Origin: RBG-13-68-16 sp050018455
Lineage (GTDB): Bacteria > Acidobacteriota > Thermoanaerobaculia > Thermoanaerobaculales > Thermoanaerobaculaceae
Length of the DNA stretch: 64,000 bases
Assembly (NCBI GenBank): GCA_050018455.1
Contig: JBEKAA010000004.1
Span: 62,001 to 126,000, forward strand
Reading direction: 5' to 3'
The translations under genes were made by a program, and so were the position numbers. Positions within the stretch are counted from its first letter, which is position 1. Each line of letters opens with the position of its first letter. The notes below the pieces were generated by a model. The model ran no database searches and was not told where the DNA came from. It saw only the letters and a program-made list of their open reading frames with translations. Below are positions 33,595-41,367 of this stretch, piece after piece.

Positions 33595-35142
33595 GTGAGC
33601 GACGACGTCCGCAAGCGTCTGCAGGACTTGGAGTCGGCGAGCCTCGACGGGGGCGGCAAGGAGCGCATCTCCAAGCAGCACGCGGCCGGCAAGCTCACCG
33701 CCCGCGAGCGGCTCGACCTCCTGCTCGACCCAGGCAGCTTCGACGAGGTGGATCGCCTCGTCTCCCACCGCAGCCACGACTTCGGGATGGAGCGCCAGCG
33801 CATCCCGGGCGACGGCGTGGTGACCGGGTTCGGGCGCATCGACGGCCGGCAGGCCGCGGTCTTCGCGCAGGACTTCACGGTGTTTGGGGGTTCGCTCTCG
33901 GAAGCCCACGCCGAGAAGATCTGCAAGATCATGGACCTCGCCCTCAAGTTCGGCGTCCCGATCATTGGCCTCAACGATTCCGGAGGAGCGCGCATCCAGG
34001 AAGGCGTCGTCTCCCTCGCGGGGTACGCGAACATTTTCCTGCGCAACACCATCGCGTCCGGCGTGGTGCCGCAGATCTCGGCGATCCTCGGTCCGTGCGC
34101 CGGCGGCGCGGTGTACTCGCCGGCGATCACCGACTTCGTCTTCATGGCGAAGAACACCAGCTACATGTTCGTGACCGGCCCCGAAGTGATCCGCACGGTG
34201 ACGCACGAGGACGTGACGATGGAGCGGCTCGGGGGTGCCTCGACCCACAGCCAGGTGTCGGGCGTGGCCCACTTCGCCTGCGAGGACGACGTCGACACGC
34301 TCGGCAGCATTCGCCGCCTCGTGGGGTTCATTCCCTCCAACAACGCGGCCGACCCGCCGGTGTGCCCAACCCAGGACTCCCCCGACCGCGAGGACGGCGC
34401 GCTCGACGCGCTCGTGCCGGAGGACCCCAACAAGCCCTACGACATCAAGGAGCTCCTGCGCTCGGCGGCGGACGAGGGAGAGTTCTTCGAGGTCCACGCC
34501 CACTTCGCGCGCAACATCGTGGTGGGTTTCCTCCGTCTTGCCGGGCGGCCCGTCGGGGTGGTGGCCAACCAGCCGGCGCACCTTGCCGGCGTGCTCGACA
34601 TCAACGCCTCCGTCAAAGCGGCCCGCTTCGTGCGCTTCTGCGACGCGTTCAACATCCCCCTCCTGATCGTGGAGGACGTCCCGGGGTTCCTGCCGGGCGT
34701 CGAGCAGGAGCACGGCGGGATCATCCGGCAGGGCGCCAAGCTGCTCTACGCCCTCGCGGAGGCGACGGTCCCCAAGGTCACGGTGATCACCCGCAAGGCG
34801 TACGGCGGCGCCTACTGCGTGATGGGCTCGAAGCACATCCGAACCGACTTCAACTTCGCGTTCCCTTCGGCGGAGATCGCCGTGATGGGTCCGCAGGGCG
34901 CCGTCAACATCCTCTACAAGCGGGAGATCGAAAGCGCATCGGACCCGGAGATCCGGCGTGCCGAGCTGGTGCGCGAGTACGTCGACAAGTTCGCAAACCC
35001 GCTGGTGGCCGCGGAGCGCGGGTTCATCGACGCCGTGATCGCCCCGCGCACGATGCGCCGGCGCGTGATCGCCGCGCTTCAGCTGGCCGCCAACAAGCAC
35101 GACTGGATGCCCCCGAAGAAGCACGGAAACATCCCGCTATGA
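33595..35142 (+). CDS. Acyl-CoA (propionyl/methylcrotonyl-type) carboxylase carboxyltransferase beta subunit
   Basis: A 515-residue carboxyltransferase of the usual PccB length. It moves CO2 from carboxybiotin to an acyl-CoA, most likely propionyl-CoA giving methylmalonyl-CoA. The first crotonase-like half has FGGSLSEAHAEKICKIMDLA, the oxyanion motif GLNDSGGARIQEGV and GPCAGGAVYSPAI. The second half has IPLLIVEDVPGFLPGVEQEH and ITRKAYGGAYCVMGSK. GTG 33595 follows a run of nine Gs. It is the first of three carboxylase genes; the next begins 154 nt downstream across a repeat array. Confidence 0.94.
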   Translation: MSDDVRKRLQDLESASLDGGGKERISKQHAAGKLTARERLDLLLDPGSFDEVDRLVSHRSHDFGMERQRIPGDGVVTGFGRIDGRQAAVFAQDFTVFGGSLSEAHAEKICKIMDLALKFGVPIIGLNDSGGARIQEGVVSLAGYANIFLRNTIASGVVPQISAILGPCAGGAVYSPAITDFVFMAKNTSYMFVTGPEVIRTVTHEDVTMERLGGASTHSQVSGVAHFACEDDVDTLGSIRRLVGFIPSNNAADPPVCPTQDSPDREDGALDALVPEDPNKPYDIKELLRSAADEGEFFEVHAHFARNIVVGFLRLAGRPVGVVANQPAHLAGVLDINASVKAARFVRFCDAFNIPLLIVEDVPGFLPGVEQEHGGIIRQGAKLLYALAEATVPKVTVITRKAYGGAYCVMGSKHIRTDFNFAFPSAEIAVMGPQGAVNILYKREIESASDPEIRRAELVREYVDKFANPLVAAERGFIDAVIAPRTMRRRVIAALQLAANKHDWMPPKKHGNIPL

Positions 35143-35146
35143 AGCA

Positions 35147-35280
35147 ACAGTCGACAGTTGACAGTCGACAGTTGACAGTTTTCGCCCTGACCCGACGAGG
35201 TGCTGGAGGACGAATCGACAGGTGGGCTGTTTCAAACAGGTCGGCTGGACTGTCAACTGTGAACTGTGAACTGTCGACTG
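35147..35280. repeat. Short palindromic repeat array between carboxylase genes
   Basis: The left arm (35147-35180) is built of GTCGACAGTTGACA units and the right arm (35248-35280) of CTGTGAA/CTGTCGACTG units, so the two arms pair as a long imperfect hairpin. The middle holds CTGTTTCAAACAG (35227-35239), a small perfect hairpin. Related CTGTCrrCTGT motifs occur at 36905-37124 and 52841-52930. Confidence 0.8.
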
Positions 35281-35296
35281 GGTGGGGGGTTGTGTG

Positions 35297-36817
35297 GTGA
35301 GGGTTCTCATCGCGAATCGGGGGGAGATCGCGGTGCGCCTCATCCGGGCGTGCCACGAGCTCGGGCACGAGTGCGTCGCGGTGTACTCGGACGTCGACCG
35401 CATCCAGCCGCACGTCCTAGCGGCCGACCTCGCGGTACGGATCGGTCCGGCTCCCGCCCGCGCGTCGTACCTCGACCAGGGGGCGGTCCTCGGGGCCGCG
35501 CGCGCCGCCGGCGCCGGCGCGATCCACCCCGGGTACGGATTCCTGGCGGAGAACGCGGGGTTCGCGCGGGCGGTCGAGGGTGCCGGCCTCGTGTGGATCG
35601 GTCCGCCCCCCGAGATCATCGACCTGTTGGGATCGAAGACGGCGGCGCGGGAAGTGGCCCGCCGCGTCGGCGTGCCGGTGGTGCCGGGCAGCGAGCCGCT
35701 GGCGGATGCGGCCGCGGCCGGGGCCGCAGCCGAGGCGATCGGCTACCCCATCCTCCTCAAGGCCGTCGGAGGCGGGGGCGGCAAGGGAATGCGCATCGTG
35801 CGCACCGCGGGCGAGCTGGAGGAGGCGTTCGCGCGCGCGTCCTCGGAGGGCAAGGCGTTCTTCGCCGACGACCGCGTCTACGCGGAGAAGCTCGTCGAGC
35901 GGCCGCGTCACGTCGAGGTGCAGATCCTGGGCGACCGCCACGGCTCGCTCGTGCACTTCGGCGAGCGCGAGTGCTCGCTCCAGCGCCGCCACCAGAAGGT
36001 GTTCGAGGAGTGCCCGTCGGTGGCGGTCGGCCCGGAGCTCCGGCGGCGCCTGGGCGACGCGGCGCTCGCGGTGGCCGGCGCGGTCGGCTACCGCTCGGCC
36101 GGGACCGTGGAGTTCCTGCTCGCGCCGTCGGGTGAGTTCTATTTCCTGGAGGTCAACACGCGCCTGCAGGTCGAGCACCCGGTGACCGAGGTCGTGTACG
36201 GCGTGGACCTCGCTCAGCTCATGATCCGCGAGGCGTTCGGCGAAGCCCTCCCCCTGCGTCAATCGGAGATCGCGCCGCGCGGCCACGCCGTCGAGTGCCG
36301 GATCTACGCGGAAGATCCGCTGCGGAGCTTCGCCCCCTCGCCCGGCGTCATCCATCAGCTGGAGCGGCCGCACGGCCCGGGCGTCCGGGTCGACACCGGC
36401 GTGCGGGAGGGCTCGCGCGTGCCGCTCGACTACGACCCGATCCTCGCGAAGCTGATTGTCTGGGGCGAGGACAGGCCGCGAGCGCTCGCACGGCTGCGGC
36501 AGGCGCTGACCGAGTACCGGATCTCCGGAATCGCCACCACCCTGCCGCTCTTCCGACTGCTGCTGGATGTCCCTGAGTTCCAGGCCGGCGCGCTGCACAC
36601 GGGGTTGCTCGACGAGTTGCTGGCGCGCGCGCCGGTGCAGGCGCTCGAAGCGGCGGTCGATCCCGAGGTCGAGCGCGCGGCGATCGTCGCCGCGGCGGTG
36701 CTCGCGGCCCAGGAGGCGGAGCACCTTCCGCAGGACGGGTTCGAGGCAGCCGAGCGCGACGGGCGGGAATGGCGCCTTGCCGGGCGCCGGCACGGCCAAG
36801 GCAGGGAACCGAGATGA
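35297..36817 (+). CDS. Biotin carboxylase subunit of acyl-CoA carboxylase
   Basis: A 506-residue ATP-grasp enzyme that carboxylates biotin. The N-terminal domain starts VRVLIANRGEIAVRLIRACH. The ATP-grasp lid is LKAVGGGGGKGMRIV, followed by ERPRHVEVQILGD, ERECSLQRRHQKVFEE and the catalytic EVNTRLQVEHPVTE. About 55 residues extend past the normal AccC end, resembling the start of the biotin-transfer domain in fused alpha subunits. GTG 35297 is chosen to begin just before the conserved LIANRGE; GTG 35294 is possible. The biotinyl domain is in a separate gene 310 nt downstream. Confidence 0.94.
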   Translation: MRVLIANRGEIAVRLIRACHELGHECVAVYSDVDRIQPHVLAADLAVRIGPAPARASYLDQGAVLGAARAAGAGAIHPGYGFLAENAGFARAVEGAGLVWIGPPPEIIDLLGSKTAAREVARRVGVPVVPGSEPLADAAAAGAAAEAIGYPILLKAVGGGGGKGMRIVRTAGELEEAFARASSEGKAFFADDRVYAEKLVERPRHVEVQILGDRHGSLVHFGERECSLQRRHQKVFEECPSVAVGPELRRRLGDAALAVAGAVGYRSAGTVEFLLAPSGEFYFLEVNTRLQVEHPVTEVVYGVDLAQLMIREAFGEALPLRQSEIAPRGHAVECRIYAEDPLRSFAPSPGVIHQLERPHGPGVRVDTGVREGSRVPLDYDPILAKLIVWGEDRPRALARLRQALTEYRISGIATTLPLFRLLLDVPEFQAGALHTGLLDELLARAPVQALEAAVDPEVERAAIVAAAVLAAQEAEHLPQDGFEAAERDGREWRLAGRRHGQGREPR

Positions 36818-37127
36818 CCGTGGTCAGTGGTCCGTGGCCCGTGGTCCGCACAGAACAGGCCACCCTCGTGGGCGAACGCCTCGGTGAGTTTGCGCCTGCT
36901 GTTGGCTATCAGCCGTCACCTGTCAGCCGGGCGGGTGGGCGGCGTGTCAACTGTCAGCTGTCGACTGTTGACTGGGTGGGTGGGGGCGCTGTCGGCTGTG
37001 AACTGTCAGCTGTCAGCAGGGAGGGTGGGGGGCCTGTCAACTGTCGACTGTCGACTGTTGACTGTGTGGGTGGGGGCGCTGTCGGCTGTGAGCTGTCAGC
37101 TGTCAGCCGGGTGGGTGGGGGCCGGCG
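36818..37127. repeat. Repeat-filled gap: 90-bp tandem duplication of palindromic CTGTC motifs
   Basis: This 310-nt stretch begins with GTGGTCAGTGGTCCGTGGCC-type direct repeats (36820-36850). It then holds two tandem 90-bp units (36945-37034 and 37035-37124). Each contains TGTCAACTGTC, CGACTGTTGACTG, a G-rich GGGTGGGTGGGGGC-type block and CTGTCAGCTGTCAGC. A frame from ATG 36814 runs through to 37131 but is made of the repeats and is not judged a gene. Confidence 0.85.
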
Positions 37128-37625
37128 ATGAGGTGGTGGATCGAGCGCGACGGCCGCAGGGTCGATGTCTCGGCCAGGCGACTCGACGGAGCGTGGGAGG
37201 TCACGGTGGACGGTACCTCGCACGTCGTCGAGATGCTGCCGGTCCACACCGGTCTCGACGCACTGTTCTGGCCCGATGGGCGCAACTTCGCCGTCGCGAG
37301 CCAGCGCCTCGGCCGCGACCACTGGCGGGTCTGGCTCGCCCAGCTCCAGTTCGAGGTGCGGTTGCGGGGACCGCTCGAACGCGAGGCAAGCACTGCGTCC
37401 GTGCATGCCGGACCTCACGAGGTGCGCGCGCCGATCCCCGGGCGGGTCGTGAGCGTGAGTGTGACGGAGGGGGACGAGGTGAAGACGGGCCAGCCGCTCG
37501 TGGTCCTCGAGGCGATGAAGATGGAGAACCAGATCTGCGCGGAGGGCCCAGGACGCGTCGAGCGTGTGATGGTTGCGCCAGGCGCGACGGTCGAGAGCGG
37601 GCAGGTCCTCGTCGTCGTGGAGTAA
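37128..37625 (+). CDS. Biotin carboxyl carrier protein of acyl-CoA carboxylase
   Basis: A 165-residue protein. The C-terminal half is a biotinyl/lipoyl domain: VRAPIPGRVVSVSVTEGDEV and LVVLEAMKMENQICAEGPGR, with biotin-accepting K131. The N-terminal ~90 residues (VDVSARRLDGAWEVTVDGTS, FAVASQRLGRDHWRVWLAQL) resemble the biotin-transfer region that precedes the biotinyl domain in fused propionyl-CoA carboxylase alpha subunits. The gene begins three bases after the 90-bp repeat array. With the two upstream genes it completes a carboxylase. Confidence 0.92.
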   Translation: MRWWIERDGRRVDVSARRLDGAWEVTVDGTSHVVEMLPVHTGLDALFWPDGRNFAVASQRLGRDHWRVWLAQLQFEVRLRGPLEREASTASVHAGPHEVRAPIPGRVVSVSVTEGDEVKTGQPLVVLEAMKMENQICAEGPGRVERVMVAPGATVESGQVLVVVE

Positions 37626-37958
37626 AGGCGCCGCCGGCGTCGGGCCATCTATTCGGGCGGGGGGTCCCGCGGCCGCTCCGCCGCCCGCCCGGCCGCTCAA
37701 GAACCCCCGTGCCCCCCGCGAGCTGCGGCAGAGCCGCGTCTCGCCTGTGCGTTGCGCTCGCCGGCTCGAATCCTCGCATAGCCTCCGGGTACGCTCCGGT
37801 GCGACCGGCTCGCGCGACTTGCCATAGGCCTAGCGGCGGCGGCGCGGCTACACGCCTGCTGCCGTCGCCCTGCCTTTCCTGTTTCTCGCTGATCCCTGGC
37901 CTCGGACCCCGTTTTCACTCCGTTTGCCAGGGGGCAGGCCGGCGCGTACGCTCGGCAC
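37626..37958. other. Intergenic region, no gene seen; likely leaderless promoter at 3' end
   Basis: A 333-nt gap of very G+C-rich sequence. I see no plausible ORF with a ribosome site and no complete tRNA. The only candidate signal is TACGCT (37947-37952), exactly 6 nt before the ATG of the S9 peptidase, matching the leaderless pattern at selA. Confidence 0.5.
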
Positions 37959-40082
37959 ATGAAACTTCACTTCCTCTCTCGGCGGTCGGGTTCCTGTGGG
38001 CTGGCTTGCCTTGCTCTGTCTGCTATCGCCTCGGCGCAGACCGCGTCGCACGGCTTCTCCTTGGAACAGGCGTTAAGCTCGCCGTTCCCGACGAACCTCG
38101 TCGCCGCCCAACGCGCTCCGCGGATCGCCTGGATCTTCTCTGTTAGGGGCGAGCGAAACGTGTGGGTTGCGGATCTCCCAGGGTTCGCTGCGCGCCAGAT
38201 TACGCACTACACGGGCGACGACGGCCAGCCCCTCGCCGCGCTCAAGCTGACACCGGACGGGAAGACGGCGATCTACGCTCGCGGCGCGGAGTCCAACAGC
38301 GCCGGAGAAACGGCCGATCCGACGAGCAATGTCGAAAGGCGCACGCAGCAGGTTTGGGCCGTGAATGTCGAAAAGGGCGAGCCGCGCCTGCTCGGCGAGA
38401 TGGGGTGCAACGAGGAGGGGTGCGAGGACATCGAGATCTCCCCGAGCGGCGAGCTCGCGGTGTGGGCGGCGAAGAAGCAACTCTGGATCGCGCCCATTTC
38501 CGGCAAGGGGAAAGCGAAGGCCCTGACCTTTGTCCGCGGCAACAATCAGCAGCCAAAGTGGTCGCCGGACGGGAAGAAGATCGCGTTCGTGAGCGAGCGC
38601 GGCGGTCACAACTTCATCGTGATCTACGAACTCGGGCGGCATACGCTGCGGTACGTCTCGCCCAGTGCCGACCGCGATCTCTTCCCGCGCTGGTCGCCGG
38701 ACGGGAGCCAACTGGCATTCGTGCGGTTGGTGGGCAAGCAGGCGAAACAACCTCTCATCCCGCTCACTCCGCTGCCCTGGTCGATATGGCTCTACGACGT
38801 CGCAAAAGATTCAGCGCGCGAAGTGTGGAAGAGCGGCGACAGCCTCGATGACTCGCTTCCCGATCTGACCGAAGATGCGTCCTTTCAGTTTGCGGCGAAG
38901 AACCGGATCGTCTTCTCGTCGGAGCAGGACGGATGGAACCATCTCTACTCGGTCTCGGCCGCCGGTGGCCCCGCTACGCTGCTGACACCGGGCAGGTTCG
39001 AGACCGAAGATGTCGCGTTGAGCGCGGACCGAGCTTCGGTCATCTATACCTCGAATGAGGATGACGTGGATCGCAGACACCTATGGAAGGTGGGTGTCGA
39101 AGGCGGCACGCCAGAGCCGCTGACGCGCGGCGAGACCATGGAATGGGCGCCGCTCGAAGTTGCGGGCAAAGTCGTATGTCTCGGCTCGACTGCTACCGCG
39201 CCGGCGATGCCATACCTGGTCACGAGCCAGGGGCGCGACATGATCGCGAAGGCTGCCCTGCCGGCGGACTTTCCTTCCGCGCGATTCGTCGCCCCGAAAC
39301 AGGTGATCTTCAAAGCCGAGGACGGCTGGGAGATCCACGGACAGCTGTTCGAGCCGGAGGCGTCAGGAAAGACGGACCGCCCGTCGGACCGCCGCCCTGC
39401 GCTTATTTTCATTCATGGTGGCTCGATCCGCCAGATGATGCTCGGCTTCCACTACCTCGGCTACTACCACAACGCGTACGCGATGAACCAGTACCTGGCG
39501 AGCCGGGGGTACGTGGTCCTGGCGGTCAACTACCGCACTGGGATCATGTACGGGCGGCACTTCCGCGAGGTCCCCGACGGTGGGCCGCGCGGTGGAGCGG
39601 AGTACAAGGACATCGTCGTCGCCGGTCGCTACCTGCAGGCGCTGCCCGACGTCAATCCCAGGCGCATTGGCCTGTGGGGCGGCTCGTACGGCGGCTATCT
39701 GACCGCGATGGCCCTGGCGCACAACTCCGATCTGTTCGCCGCCGGAGTGGACCTCCACGGCGTGCACGACTGGGCGAGGTTTGATGAATTCCCCGAGGAC
39801 GCACCCGATCGCGAAGCCGCGTTGAAGCTGGCGTTTCAGTCATCCCCGAACGCCGCCATCGCAACCTGGAAGTCGCCGGTTTTGCTGATCCACGGCGACG
39901 ACGACCGCAACGTCGACTTTTCCCAAACAATCGACCTCCTGCAGCGCCTGCGCGCGCAGAAAGTGCACGTCGAGGAACTGATCTTCCCCGACGAGATCCA
40001 CAACTTCCTGCTGTGGAAGAGCTGGCTCAGGGCGTACACGGCCACCGACGAGTTCTTCACCCGCCACCTCGTGGCACGCTGA
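37959..40082 (+). CDS. Secreted S9 family (prolyl oligopeptidase-type) peptidase
   Basis: A 707-residue serine peptidase with signal peptide (cleavage near SAIASAQTA). Residues ~40-440 form a beta-propeller with repeated WSPDGKKIAFVSE-type blades. The C-terminal alpha/beta-hydrolase has FIHGGSIRQM, the nucleophile S576 in GLWGGSYGGYLTAM, an aspartate in LLIHGDDDRNVDF (about 647-649) and His681 in FPDEIHNFLLW. It should cleave short peptides in the periplasm. Neighbours are the carboxylase cluster and a convergent AttH-like gene. Such peptidases are expanded in protein-degrading Acidobacteriota. Confidence 0.92.
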   Translation: MKLHFLSRRSGSCGLACLALSAIASAQTASHGFSLEQALSSPFPTNLVAAQRAPRIAWIFSVRGERNVWVADLPGFAARQITHYTGDDGQPLAALKLTPDGKTAIYARGAESNSAGETADPTSNVERRTQQVWAVNVEKGEPRLLGEMGCNEEGCEDIEISPSGELAVWAAKKQLWIAPISGKGKAKALTFVRGNNQQPKWSPDGKKIAFVSERGGHNFIVIYELGRHTLRYVSPSADRDLFPRWSPDGSQLAFVRLVGKQAKQPLIPLTPLPWSIWLYDVAKDSAREVWKSGDSLDDSLPDLTEDASFQFAAKNRIVFSSEQDGWNHLYSVSAAGGPATLLTPGRFETEDVALSADRASVIYTSNEDDVDRRHLWKVGVEGGTPEPLTRGETMEWAPLEVAGKVVCLGSTATAPAMPYLVTSQGRDMIAKAALPADFPSARFVAPKQVIFKAEDGWEIHGQLFEPEASGKTDRPSDRRPALIFIHGGSIRQMMLGFHYLGYYHNAYAMNQYLASRGYVVLAVNYRTGIMYGRHFREVPDGGPRGGAEYKDIVVAGRYLQALPDVNPRRIGLWGGSYGGYLTAMALAHNSDLFAAGVDLHGVHDWARFDEFPEDAPDREAALKLAFQSSPNAAIATWKSPVLLIHGDDDRNVDFSQTIDLLQRLRAQKVHVEELIFPDEIHNFLLWKSWLRAYTATDEFFTRHLVAR

Positions 40083-40127
40083 CTCTCGGGTTGGCGGGGC
40101 GTCCGCAGCTGCGAAGCTTGCCGAAGG

Positions 40128-41366
40128 TCAGAGCGGCAAGGAGCTCAGGAGCAGAGGAGCAGAGGAGCCAGAGACCGGCGTCGCCCGGGCCTTTCTCCTC
40201 GGCTCCTCATACCGGTTTGCCGTCCGTCGTAGAGCAAAGGTGTCATCCCGAGCGCAGCGAGGGATCTGGGAGGGGGCTGGTAGATCCAGGCTTTCCCCCA
40301 CCCAGATTCCTCGTCGCTCCGCTCCTCGCTCGACATAGCCTTCGCCGCCGACGGAGCCCGCGACGTTGACCGGGCCCTCCCAGTACACGGTGCCGGTCGA
40401 CCGAGTCGCATCGAGCTCCGAGTCCGGAATCTGAGGCCGCGTCTCGAGGTCAAGCCCCGCTGAGGGGACGGTGATGCGAACCACGGCGGGGTAGCGGGCG
40501 CCCGTGCGCGGGCTGGTCCACCACGTCCGCGCCGCGACCGTGAAGTCGGACGCGGCCAAGTGGCGCGACGAACCGTCGGGCGCGACCAGCGTCCCCGCCG
40601 ACTCGCTCGCGGCGTTGCCGCCGGCCGTGCGGAGGCGGTACAGCATGAGGTCGCGCCCGTCCGCCAGATGGAGACCGAGCCAGTCCCACCCGACAACATC
40701 AGGGCCGAGCTGGCTCGTCCCCCACTCGTGGTCGAACCACGCGTGCCCCTTCACCGGCACGGCGCGTCCGTCGAGAGCGAGGGTCCCGCGAGCGTCCAGC
40801 CGGGTCCACGAGAGGTACACGGAGGCGTTCCCTGGATCGGGGCCCTTGCGCGAGAGCCCACCGTCCCCGTGGAGCACGAGCGGCCCGGACGGCGTGAGCT
40901 CGAGGCGGAGGTCGGTCGCGGTTTCGCGGTTCGCTGCCGCGATGACGATCGTCCCCTCGGGCGTCCGTCGCATCGTCCAGTCCTCGAGGAAGAGATCGAG
41001 GTCGGCGGTGGAGGTTCCGGCCAGACCGCCCGCGACGCGGCGGACGCGCTCCGCGAAGCGCATGCGGCCAGAGGAGACGTCACCCACGGCAAGGTGGGCG
41101 GCGAGGACCTGACGCGCCCGCAGACCGGACTCCCCGGGTGCCGGCGTCCCCGGGTCGAGACCCTGCCGAAAGAAGGTGAGCTGGAAGCCGTACCGGTGGC
41201 CGGCTGAATCGTCGAGCCGGCCGGTCACGTACCACCACTCCGTGCGGAACGAGGGGTGCGCCCCGTGGTCGCGAGGGAACCGCAGCGCCGGCGGGGCGAC
41301 GACTGTTTCCCAGCCTGCGGCGGCCAGAAGCGGCGCAACGGCCAGGAGTCGCAGCGCCCTGAGCAC
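40128..41366 (-). CDS. AttH/CrtC lipocalin-like protein with repeat-derived C terminus
   Basis: A 412-residue frame, start GTG 41366. A signal peptide precedes a double lipocalin-like domain of the AttH/hydroxyneurosporene-dehydratase family: RFPRDHGAHPSFRTEWWYVT, FQLTFFRQGL, VKGHAWFDHEWGTSQLGPDV and WDWLGLHLADGRDLMLY. In AttEFGH-type operons this is the periplasmic partner of the ABC transporter. The native sequence ends at SVGGEGYVE. The last ~70 residues (from ERRGIWVGES) are translation of the miniature repeat at 40209-40335 and the sequence beyond it, so the C terminus has been replaced. It lies one base after the permease stop. Confidence 0.82.
   Translation of the reverse strand: MLRALRLLAVAPLLAAAGWETVVAPPALRFPRDHGAHPSFRTEWWYVTGRLDDSAGHRYGFQLTFFRQGLDPGTPAPGESGLRARQVLAAHLAVGDVSSGRMRFAERVRRVAGGLAGTSTADLDLFLEDWTMRRTPEGTIVIAAANRETATDLRLELTPSGPLVLHGDGGLSRKGPDPGNASVYLSWTRLDARGTLALDGRAVPVKGHAWFDHEWGTSQLGPDVVGWDWLGLHLADGRDLMLYRLRTAGGNAASESAGTLVAPDGSSRHLAASDFTVAARTWWTSPRTGARYPAVVRITVPSAGLDLETRPQIPDSELDATRSTGTVYWEGPVNVAGSVGGEGYVERGAERRGIWVGESLDLPAPSQIPRCARDDTFALRRTANRYEEPRRKARATPVSGSSAPLLLSSLPL
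40209..40335. repeat. Miniature inverted-repeat element, copy 2 (right arm truncated)
   Basis: It begins ATACCGGTTTGCCGTC (40209-40224) and matches copy 1 at 24124-24274 almost base for base through GTCGCTCCGCTCCT (about one difference in 100 bp). The matching outer right arm is missing; at 40329-40335 the sequence passes into the AttH-like gene. The upstream flank (40138-40170) has GGAGCAGAGGAGC-type microrepeats. Confidence 0.85.
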
Positions 41367-41367
41367 G

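Noticed and set aside
35147..37124. CTGTC-motif arrays as a CRISPR array
   Set aside because: Units are short, palindromic and adjoining, with no unique spacers of constant length and no cas genes nearby.
36814..37131. Open frame starting as ATGA at the biotin carboxylase stop and running through the repeat array
   Set aside because: Its sequence is translated direct repeats (CQLSTVDWVGGGAV-like units), it ends inside the next gene, and nothing suggests a protein.
37760..37790. tRNA-like T-arm sequence GGCTCGAATCC
   Set aside because: The flanking five-base stem does not pair and no acceptor stem, anticodon arm or CCA end is present.
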